A stretch of DNA of 64,000 nucleotides from Symbiodinium kawagutii (Eukaryota; Sar; Dinophyceae; Suessiales; Symbiodiniaceae), in contig VSDK01004519.1 of the NCBI GenBank assembly GCA_009767595.1, positions 9,397 through 73,396 on the forward strand, written 5' to 3'. This document shows positions 55,284 through 64,000 of the stretch, piece by piece. The notes under the pieces were generated by a model, which did no database searches, was not told the origin of the DNA, and worked only from the letters and a program-made list of their open reading frames with translations. The translations under genes and the position numbers were made by a program. The first letter of the stretch is position 1. Every line of letters starts with the position of its first letter.

Positions 55284-56112
55284 TTTGCCTTGAGGGCTGG
55301 GCCATGTAAGAGAGATGTGGCTTGCTGCAAACATCTCGAAACTAGTCCTCCTCCCTCTCTGTCTATACGCATATTTGTAAGTAAATATATGTATCTATAT
55401 GTCATGTGCATTACATATGTATAGAATATATATATATATATATATTTATACACATGTTGTATCCGCATCCACCTATGTTGCATACACAGGCTTGTACTTA
55501 CAGCTTCTTTTCCTCGTTCGTTCTTTTGTTGTACATGCATTCTATAGACAACGTATCTACCAAGCTGTACGTGTGGACCAGGTATGCCATCCCAGCTTGG
55601 GTGGGAATTTAGGACGGAAGCTCTGGTTGCAGGTCACGGGGGTCATCCCAAAATCTCGAGGCGAAACAAGTTGGTTGCCATGCAAAGTCGCGTCAGTTTT
55701 CGAAACTTGAGATGATTAAGATTGAGTATATATTGATATGTGTATATATATATACATATGCACATCTGTTTATATATACATATATACATATATATATATA
55801 TATTCATATTTATCTCTTTTTAGATATGCACATATTGCAAAGAGGTATGACCCTTGGATGATGCCAGTCGTCCTGTAGATGGTTTGTATGATCGCCTCTG
55901 GGGTCCTACTAGATCCCAAGAAAAGCCAGCCACAGGTCGGTCTGTAATGATCGGAATCAGCCACAAGTCGTTCTGCAAGTGCTTGATTAATTAGCTACCT
56001 ATCAATCACTAGTTCCATGATTATTAGCTATAAGTATTGTGTACTGCGGTTGAAGCCGGTGGAACATCTTGGAAGCTGCTTCATGGCTCGGTTTCGGTAG
56101 CACTTCCGCTAG
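55284..56112. other. TA-rich intron or spacer
   Basis: Several (TA)n runs between 55380 and 55810. A GACCAG|GTATGC donor-like site at 55581 follows a short open stretch (RQRIYQAVRVDQ). Confidence 0.5.
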
Positions 56113-56220
56113 GCAAAGAGAGATGAACATCTGGCTTGGCAAGATGGTGGGGTCCCTGCTGCCCAGCGGCTGGGTGCTTCCGTGGCAACATCTGCTCAGA
56201 TCTCCAACTCAACCGCTCAG
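56113..56220 (+). CDS. Exon candidate, Ala/Ser-rich helix
   Basis: CTTCCGCTAG acceptor, then AKRDEHLAWQDGGVPAAQRL and GASVATSAQISNSTAQ. No canonical donor at the assumed end. Confidence 0.4.
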
Positions 56221-56918
56221 TGCCTTTAGATGATGGGATAGCTGAAAAAATCCGTATGGTAGTTAATGAAGTAGTTGATTATGGTATATAGAACTGATTA
56301 CGTAATTATGGTTAATAAGTAGTTAATTCTGCTCTTTTGTACTGATTACTGAAAATCAAAGAGAGCATTGCTTGCTTCAGAACAAGCGGCAAGGCACTGC
56401 GCCTCTTGAGTTTATTGGAAATGGCTTCACTTCCATTTTTGTGTGCAGGACTTCACACCTTTCGTACCAACTAATCACTAAGAAGTACAGGTAGTGGAAA
56501 GGCGTAGTTGTGCTTTTTCCCCCTACTTCGTTGAATCATGAGTTGGGAGGCTTTGTTGCACATCACCGGTGAACACCTCTATGAGTAGATCCTATCTTTG
56601 GAGTTCATCGACCTACGTGGTAGTTGGTACGGCGAAAATGATTGTTCACCCTTGAGAGCGTTGGTCTTCACAGTGATGGGTTTATGGGGGCCGAAAAGAC
56701 CAGAGTGGTAAATGGCAGGTTCGCTGCATGATCATCAAAAAATCATAGCTTCACACAGTATTACCACAAGGAAACTTGTAATTTCTCCTAAACAAATCGA
56801 GCTTCAAACTAAAACAGCTCTGTAAAGGTCATAGTTGGTCCTGCTACACCCCACATATTACCACTCAAAATCGGTGCACCTGCGAAGCCTGCGCTTCACA
56901 ACTGGCCACAGCTGGCAG

Positions 56919-56963
56919 GACCAACTCCAAACGCTGCAGCATTTGCAGGCGCAAAGGGCAGCT
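56919..56963 (+). CDS. 45-nt micro-exon DQLQTLQHLQAQRAA
   Basis: CAGCTGGCAG acceptor and GCAGCT|GTGAGT donor, exactly 15 codons. Two heptads with Leu at core positions, a model case of the helical micro-exon series. Confidence 0.6.
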
Positions 56964-57137
56964 GTGAGTAAGAATTAAATAGATAACCTACACCAAACAT
57001 CATATGGGTCGTTTTAGATGTTTGCTATCGAAAACTTGATTTGATCCTGTAAGCAAACATCTACATAGAAAACTTGATCTATTGTGAGAAAAGCGGGGTA
57101 GTAATGATGGATCCGGGGAAAGGCGGAACTCGGTTGT

Positions 57138-57151
57138 GGTTGTTGTGGTTT

Positions 57152-57216
<65 letters not shown>

Positions 57217-57217
57217 G
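57138..57217. repeat. (GTT)n microsatellite
   Basis: About 24 GTT units. Poly-Gln, poly-Asn and poly-Leu frames are artefacts. Confidence 0.95.
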
Positions 57218-57747
57218 GGAACTTGGGAGTTTGGGATCACTGCCATGCAAAAGTCACTCTCCAGAAGCCTGTGTGTGTGAGATAAAGAATCGTGATCCAT
57301 TTTGTAGACCTCTGAACATGAGTGCCAGTGCTCGTGGTTTTGGCCCGTACCCTGTGATAAAACCTGCCAACAGTATTATATCCATTGTGTAGACGAATTG
57401 GTTTGCTTTTGAGCGTCAGAGTTTCGATTTGGCATGTTGGATGTGCAGAGTGTGGTCCCGCTAGTTGCAGATTGCATCTCCCTTTACATACATACATAGA
57501 CATAGAATCCACCAAGAAGAGGTGTTTACCCTAGTTGGTCAGGCTTGTCAATATTGGGTCCCCGCCCGGATCTATCAAAATCCAGAATCATTGCGGGCAT
57601 CTAAGACATGTTGGCTATTATCCTAACAGCAGTATCCTCAATTTGCGTGTCTTTAATTTGAAAAGTTTGTGCTGACAACAAAGCAAAGCTTGCTTTAAAG
57701 ATCAATATATTCATTGGTACACTTGCCATTGTCAAAATGTTTCAAGA

Positions 57748-57951
57748 TTGCCGATGGTACACCATTCTCCAAGACGAATCGCTGGCCCAAGCACGCCCAC
57801 TCCCCCTGTCTCCCCTGTTGAATTCTTTGCCAGTGACCGGTCTGACATAAGGAGGGGGACCTCCTTGGACTCCACCAGCCTCCTTCGGACCTTAGGCCTG
57901 CAAGGATCGAGAGTTGGTCTACTTGCGAGTTGTTGGGGAAATCAAGGGTAG
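57748..57951 (+). CDS. Exon candidate, Ser/Pro/Arg-rich
   Basis: The open frame HSPRRIAGPSTPTPPVSPVE, FFASDRSDIRRGTSLDSTSL, LRTLGLQGSR has protein-like composition of a disordered region. It ends close to the assembly gap, so its 3' side is uncertain. Confidence 0.4.
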   Translation: MPMVHHSPRRIAGPSTPTPPVSPVEFFASDRSDIRRGTSLDSTSLLRTLGLQGSRVGLLASCWGNQG

Positions 57952-58027
57952 CGGAAGAGCNNNNNNNNNNNNNNNNNNNTTTGTCTACTTGCGAGTAGTT
58001 GGGAATCTCAAGGGTAGCGTAAGAGCG
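57917..58027. other. Assembly gap with duplicated flanks
   Basis: N at 57961-57979. The 44 nt before it (GTCTACTTGCGAGT to GCGGAAGAGC) recur after it at 57982-58027 with a few changes. An unmerged overlap, haplotype difference or tandem duplication. Confidence 0.85.
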
Positions 58028-58294
58028 GCAGGTGCACTAGTGATGTGCAGTAGATGGGTGTAACTCTGAAGTTATCCCCAAATCATTTAAATATTTTTAA
58101 TGAATCTTCGTTGGCAGGAAACATGGAGACACACATTCTGCGGATAACGTCGCATTGATAATTTGTAGACCTATCTGAAGATTGCAGAGAGAGGTGTATA
58201 GCTCTATTTGCAAGTAGCTATGGCTTGGTGCGTCATAGCTTGTTCGGAGGCTGGCTACGGCTATGAATATCTATCAAGACACGACACTACACAT

Positions 58295-58319
58295 GTCCCA
58301 ATTTTGAGAAACCACCATA
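58295..58319. mobile_element. Solo right arm of the MITE family
   Basis: GTCCCAATTTTGAGAAACCACCAT type arm with no recognisable left partner nearby. Confidence 0.55.
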
Positions 58320-58507
58320 TGTCCAGCTGCTGTATTTCAGCTGCACTTTAGACAAATCGCGTTGCGATTCCTTTACCACGAGGTGATCCTTTGAAACCCT
58401 GGGCACACACGTCAGCACCCATTTCGTTGGCGTCATCGTGTGTCTCATTCGCAAGTCAACAGGTTTCGTTCACCTTAGTTTTCTGGTCGGAAAAATATTC
58501 TCGTGCA

Positions 58508-58556
58508 TATATATATATATATATACACATATAAATGAATATATATATATATATAA
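58508..58556. repeat. (TA)n runs
   Basis: Two short TA dinucleotide runs split by CACATATAAATGAA. Confidence 0.9.
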
Positions 58557-58852
58557 TCGTACATATGTACACAACAAGCACAACTATGTAGACACATACA
58601 TACGCCCCTAAGTAAAAGCAGTCATGCACACGCACATATTTACATCTGTATATACAGTATTTACACATATGGACATAAACAAATAGTATCTAGGTACGTA
58701 CCTGTGTATGCACATGGTATCTACACTTCTATATACAAGCATTTTCATACTTGTTTTTGACATGATGTATATATCCGAACAATGATTCAATAACATGAAT
58801 GATGTATCTAAACCATGATTCTATGTTGAAACTATCATATGCGGTGTATCTA

Positions 58853-58926
58853 CACCATTCATTATCAACCCTCTATAGAAATAAACCAACCATTTTTTGG
58901 GTTCCCTATTCTGACGACCCCCCATA
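58853..58926. mobile_element. MITE family member, left arm lost
   Basis: Keeps the family centre (CATTATCAACC, ATAAACCAACCATTTTTTGGG) and a decayed right arm CCCTATTCTGACGACCCCCC. Confidence 0.6.
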
Positions 58927-59057
58927 TCAAATCTAAACAGCACCTTTCCAGGAATCTAAACAGAATTTCCGGCTAATCTAAAGCTCAGCTAGTTTAGAAA
59001 CTTCTAAACAGCACCCATGTCAAATCTAAATAGCACCAGCCGACGTTTCATACCGAG

Positions 59058-59191
59058 GCTATGACCATCCGACGTTTGGAAGAGGACCAGGGAGTCGAGC
59101 ATCGTCTGCTCTTGAACCGCGCGCCTTGGCGTCGTTGCGGATCTGCCGGGGAGCGGGAAATCCCAAGGGTGCAACCCGCGTGTTGCCCGGT
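59058..59191 (+). CDS. Exon candidate, charged
   Basis: After CATACCGAG the frame reads AMTIRRLEEDQGVEHRLLLN, RAPWRRCGSAGEREIPRVQP, ACC, ending TGCCCG|GTGAAT. High GC against its flanks. Confidence 0.5.
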
Positions 59192-59698
59192 GAATGGTAC
59201 TGATTGGGTATGGATAAATCCTAGGTTAATGGCTCATACTAGGGATTAATTCTGACTAATGAGGGTTGATGATGGTATCTCATTATGGCTTAAACTACCG
59301 ATTTATTGGTATTGATCGTTCAATGATGAATAATTAAATGATAAATCATGATGTATTCATGTTATGTATTGCAATTTGATGGGTGAGCCAGCTGTAAACC
59401 ACCTCACCAAAAATGTCCATCTCCTCCAAAGTCGCCCATCGTATGGGTAGTCCCTTGTGGCTCTAAAAATGATGCTCTCCACAAGGGTTGGGATGATCCA
59501 GTAGCGGTGGTTCATTCTGGGCAGACGCAGGCCCGTTGAGCCCGCACTTTCGTGGCTTTCAGCAGTTTGGTTGCAGGGTTTGACCTGCTTTTGATCACGC
59601 ACTGTGCCTATGCCAAGTGTCTTATTTCAATACATTTGTGTACTGCTCTTCTGTGGGGTCTACCAGTCTGGTGCCTCTGCCCTTTGTGTCACCACCAG

Positions 59699-59866
59699 GT
59701 TTCTCAGCACCTGCAGCAGATGCGTTTGTTCCTGGCAACCTGGTGGCAGCATTGGGTTCCTCAGCCTCATGATTCTGATACTCAGGGCCCCAGTTCCAAA
59801 GGTTCATGCAAAGAGAGTGTATCAAGGGGCAAGACGATCCAAAACTTTGTTGAGTTGTACCTGCAG
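59699..59866 (+). CDS. 168-nt phase-0 exon with canonical borders
   Basis: GTCACCACCAG acceptor and TACCTGCAG|GTACCC donor, 56 codons: VSQHLQQMRLFLATWWQHWV, PQPHDSDTQGPSSKGSCKES, VSRGKTIQNFVELYLQ. Helix, polar linker, helix. No family recognised. Confidence 0.6.
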
Positions 59867-62100
59867 GTACCCAAATTCATGAAGCGTACCCGTTTCCACT
59901 GAAAAATGGAGAAGCAATGAACAGATATCAAGAGCTCCACTTGAACTTGTGGCGTGTGGCATGCTCCACTCAGCAACAGGATATGGGGATCAATGCAGTT
60001 TGCAACTCCAGGGTGTTCCTGACCTTCTGCAGGGGTTGGAATGAAGGAAGGCATTTGACTCCCCAGCCACTTGCACGCTAGTTTCGGCGCATATCAAGAT
60101 AGCATAGTACAGCCTCGATGCAAGGAGCAATAACGATGGCCACTTTCAAGACCCTACAGAAGCTGACCCGAGCTAGAACCTATGGCTTCTGGAGCTTGAG
60201 ATTTAGCTTAGTGTTTTTGTTCAGTGTATGTGGCATTTCTAGTGGTGGCTGGAACTAAAAGGGAGTTGATCCGACTTGCAGGTATGCAAATGAATTCAGT
60301 CATGCCAGTCAATTAGCATGGAAGGTGGAACAAATGCCATGTAACATGCTTTCAATCATCTTATCCAGAGGGTATGAAGTGGTCATGCTCGAGCACTGTG
60401 TTTTTCAGGAAATCACTGAATGCTTCGAAGGTTTGGAAGCATTGGTGGTTTTGCGATGCCTTCTGGTAGTTTATCCTAACAGAAAATCAACGATTTGAAA
60501 TGAAATCATTGCCCATCAAGACTGGTGACTTTCGCCAGGTCGATCTAGGACAGGGATCCATAGGGTATTTGAAGAAACGAGGCATGGAATTCATTGTTTG
60601 GCCATGGTCTCAGCAATGGCATGTCTTCAAAACTTGATGGTCTCAACGGCAGCTCAAGCTATTGCCGCACATAATTCAAGCGAGCGACCTTGCTGGTCAT
60701 GTATGGCAAAGATGCCCAGGGTGTTTGGCACTGATGGTTGGACGTGGTTGGTGTTTGTGGTTCAAGCGCTTGGTGACAATGGTAACTTGACGACGGTGGG
60801 CTTGTTGATGACTCTTTCCTTAAGGCCACTTTTTGCAACCAGTGTTAGTTGGTGATGAAAGATGGTTTTGAACCATGAGTCAGTCATGAACCATTATTGG
60901 TTGTTTTTTGCTTTTTTTGGTTATATCCTCCTTGATCAAGCATTAGTAGATGGTTGATTGATCAATCGAGTTCCTCGATTCCTCTCCAAACTTTTGAGCA
61001 CCACTTGAATAGCTGATCAACATCTACAGTTTCGAGATTTGAGCACTCATATGAGTACACCACTTCTGGAGACACCCATATGTTTGCTGAGAGTTATGTC
61101 CCCCAGCCATGCAGCCAGCCAACATTCTGTCTAAAAGCGGAGAAATTCATGAGTGTGTCTTCATATAACTATAACCTCTGTTTCTAACCATCAGAATCCC
61201 CTATTAGTATCTATTAGTAACCATTCTCCTTGTTGGTCGGTTTTTGCTGGAGGTGATGTTATGGCTGCTGGGGATTGTGTCCTGTGGAAACTCAGGAGAA
61301 GACGCTCCGTGCTTCTGGGGTCTCATCGTGTCCGGGGCACCAGATGAATTGGGGGACGGCTTGCAACCAAATATACGGAGGGATGAAATAAGCACAGGTT
61401 TCAACATACAGTGACCTGCTTATTTTTTGTATGTTTTTTCTTGTTTCGGCTCCGCAGTTATTATTTGCAATCTACACGGAAACAGAACGGTTTGTCAAAG
61501 AAAACATCATCTTAGCGCTTAATGTAAACCTGGAACACCTGAGTAGACTCAGTAGACAAATCATTGTTACATGAAAAAACACGAAAAAACACTATCAGCA
61601 AATCCGCAGAAAAGTTTCGCTTGAGCTGCTTCACCCTTTGGGCTTGTTCGCCCACCATCACTCAGCTCGGAAACCGATCTTTCGGCAGACCACAGGTGGC
61701 TGTCCTCAGCCCCAGTGACTTCTGATTGGATGCCATGGACAGCCCGAAACCACAACCTTGCAGCCTCGCACAGAAGTGCAATGGACTCTGACCGTGAATT
61801 TCAGTGGTGGTCGGCAATGTCCCCAATTAAGTTGGAAGGGATTGTGTGAGAATGGTGGCGACAATGACAATGATAATGGTGATGGTGAATGCGATCACGG
61901 CGAGTGCAAGTGTCATAATCACTGCATGCATATGCACTTGTTACAAAAATATATTGTTGTGTTGAGTAGTTTTCTTGTCGACTGAAAACATTAATAGTCA
62001 CAGGCTGTCAATCAAACATAACCGTCATGATTGATTGTTCACAGGCTGTCAGTATCCTTTTCACAAATTGCAGTATCACTATTGAGGCTTAGCAGTCGGT
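59867..62100. other. Intron or spacer, weak open frames only
   Basis: + frames at 60598-60855 (SAMACLQNLMVSTAAQAIAA) and 61153-61347, and a minus frame at 61567-61755, are protein-like but without firm splice sites. Confidence 0.35.
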
Positions 62101-62381
62101 ACAGTAAATTCATCGTGTAACCTACACATCATACACATATGTCAGTACACATGCATACACACATATTTACACATGAAGGCGTACATACACATGATATACA
62201 CATATCTGCGTATGTTTATACATATGCTTGAATGTATATCAAAATACCTATCTCAATACAAACATGAATAGATGCGAAGCATATGATATGTACTATATAT
62301 ATATATATCTTCGTGTAAATGCACTCCTATTTATAACGTTCGCTAGCTGCTAGTGACTTGATTCTCACCATCCAGCTGCAG

Positions 62382-62521
62382 TTCATGGCGGTTCGATGGT
62401 GAGGTTTGGACCTCATGGGTGTCACCCCGGGCAGCATGTGGGAGTCCCAACCCGCGACGCGGAGAGGTCTCGGATCCACCGGTGGACAGAACTTGAAGCG
62501 ATAGATGTTCTGTTTCACTAG
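62382..62521 (+). CDS. Terminal exon candidate
   Basis: CCATCCAGCTGCAG acceptor, then HGGSMVRFGPHGCHPGQHVG, VPTRDAERSRIHRWTELEAI, DVLFH and TAG. The minus strand is also open here, which lowers certainty. Confidence 0.45.
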
Positions 62522-63276
62522 CTGCACTTGGCCAGGGTGGCATCCCCAAATTAGCATGGATGTACTCAGAACCGGTCGCATGCATGGGGGTCATGAATTT
62601 CTATGCAGATCCTCAAGGTTCAAGTTGGAATTTGGAAGAACAGAAAATTTCTCCAGAAATCAAACGTAGTACCGCTTTGCAGTATGGATACCCAGAAAAT
62701 CATCCATCATCTCTTCAGTACAAGCGGCGCTTTCGAATGGAGTAACGCACCAGTGCTGTATCAGCACCTCCATTTGTATTCCCTGCTTACTTCGGGATTG
62801 TCATCTCAGTCCATTGTGGCAACCAATTTTTAGCACTCAACTTGTATGCTTGATTTTTCAAGTATAGCCCAAGAAGTATAGGTTGCGATTCATTGCCATG
62901 GGCGAGTGCACAACCATTACTATGTCTTACTACGAATTCTGTTTATTTCCAGAATCACAGATGCTGCTATCGGACGCCACGTAAGGCATCAGTAGTTGCT
63001 TTGATTCCAACACGATATCGACTCGCAATATCTAGAGTACTGGTGATAGAGACGACTCTATGCCCGATTGGTAAGATAGTGGATTTTGTCCACTGAGCAG
63101 AAGTGAGGAGCCAACAAAACACCCGAAACGTGCCAGAATTAGGATATTGACAGGGAGCCTCCAACGATGCGGTTGGCATCCAAATCTCCAACCTTTCAGG
63201 GGGATATTATTTTCATGCGTTTGGCTGGGCCCGCAGATGGTACACCAGGACCCCGAGGTTATCATTTTTCTTGTGT

Positions 63277-63500
63277 ACGTAGTTGTTGTTGATGTTGTTG
63301 ATGTTGTTGCTGCTTGTTTGTTTGTTTGCTTGCTTGCTTGTTTGTTTATTTGTTTATTTCTTTGTTTGTTTGTTTGTTTGTTTGTTTGTTTGTTTGTTTG
63401 TTTGTGCGTTTGTGCGTTTGTGCGTTTGGTTGCCTTTTTGCTTGCCTGCTTGCTCGCTAGCGAGCTCTCGCTTGGTTGGTTGTTCTTTTGTTTGTTGTAG
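63277..63500. repeat. (GTTT)n microsatellite with GTTGAT and GCTT variants
   Basis: Tetranucleotide array with TGTGCG interruptions near 63404-63428. Leu/Val/Cys-rich frames are artefacts. Confidence 0.95.
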
Positions 63501-63798
63501 TGGGCTTGTCTACTTAACCATGATGGGTTGGAACCGGGACTCGGGTATCCCCATATCTACCGACGGACACTGGAGATGTTAGAGTGGGACTGCTGCCTCC
63601 AAGTGTTTACACAGGACTATGAATCATAGTCTATGATGGCTATGGCAGGCCACAGAAGGCTATGGGGCGAATTTCTGAACATGGATTTCTGATGATTTCT
63701 GATGACAGAAATTCTTCTGAGCATGGCTTTCTGATGGATTTTCATATTTTTTTCTCCATTTTTTCACCAATGTTGTCCTGCATTCCCATGCTTTTCCA

Positions 63799-63978
63799 CG
63801 GTGATCGCGGCCCAGTGTGCTGGAGCGAGAGAGCTTCATCCACATGGCCAGGGGCTTGGAGAAAAGGGGTGGCCATGGGGGACGGACGTGAAAAGAACAG
63901 GTCAAGGCATGTCAAGGAAGCACCAAGTCTTGGGCAATTTTGAAGACCAGGGGTCCAGGTTACCCATGAGCCTGTGAT
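63799..63978 (+). CDS. Exon candidate at window end
   Basis: GC-rich and open in two frames. One reads VIAAQCAGARELHPHGQGLG, EKGWPWGTDVKRTGQGMSRK, HQVLGNFEDQ up to TGA. The other has a donor-like AACAG|GTCAAG. The phase is unresolved. Confidence 0.35.
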
Positions 63979-64000
63979 CCATGGCTTGGGGGTTTCCCAA

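Noticed and set aside
1-64000. tRNA, rRNA or other structured RNA genes
   Set aside because: No cloverleaf with A and B boxes or rRNA core sequence was noticed on reading. A covariance-model scan would be needed to exclude small RNAs.

Overview
The window is nuclear DNA of a eukaryote with a very low coding density, most likely a dinoflagellate (Symbiodiniaceae or a relative). This is inferred from three things. First, there is a DIRS-type retroelement that carries a cytosine-5 DNA methyltransferase, a combination I recall being reported from Symbiodinium genomes. Second, many tiny exons begin directly after a (T/C)AG acceptor, and some have GC or other unusual donors. Third, there is a microbial-rhodopsin gene fragment. 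Nothing prokaryotic is present: I see no operons, no Shine-Dalgarno series and no long host ORFs.

Layout. 0-12.5 kb: isolated host exons on the + strand, chiefly two exons of a type I (microbial) rhodopsin at 2740-3111, plus minisatellites, hairpin MITEs and an ATC/TAC-rich simple-sequence block. 12.58-19.53 kb: one nearly whole tyrosine-recombinase retrotransposon with a gag-like region, a 1112-residue RT-RNase H-DNA methyltransferase polyprotein and a tyrosine recombinase. The methyltransferase appears to be inserted inside the RNase H domain. 19.9-21.0 kb: the last two phase-compatible exons of a host gene, just downstream of the element. 21-27 kb: mostly tandem repeats, including a ~1 kb phased tetranucleotide array, with two or three exon candidates. 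27-57 kb: a long run of short + strand exon candidates (33-200 nt), many with canonical splice sites and phase-0 lengths, encoding short amphipathic helices. Several share a V-L-x-K-x-D-S motif, so I infer one or a few very intron-rich genes for extended helical proteins. 57-64 kb: further exon candidates, terminal-looking exons and simple repeats.

The introns and spacers are filled with microsatellites, some with higher-order periods (28, 49 and ~75 bp), and with a ~100-bp inverted-repeat MITE family whose arms read GGTGGTTTCTCAAAATAGGG. There are two assembly gaps, at 37474-37700 and 57961-57979. The second is flanked by near-identical sequence and looks like an unmerged contig overlap.

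Exon calls come from splice-site context and open frame only. They have not been tested against transcripts, and most cannot be assigned a function. Intervals not listed were read and hold no gene I could support.
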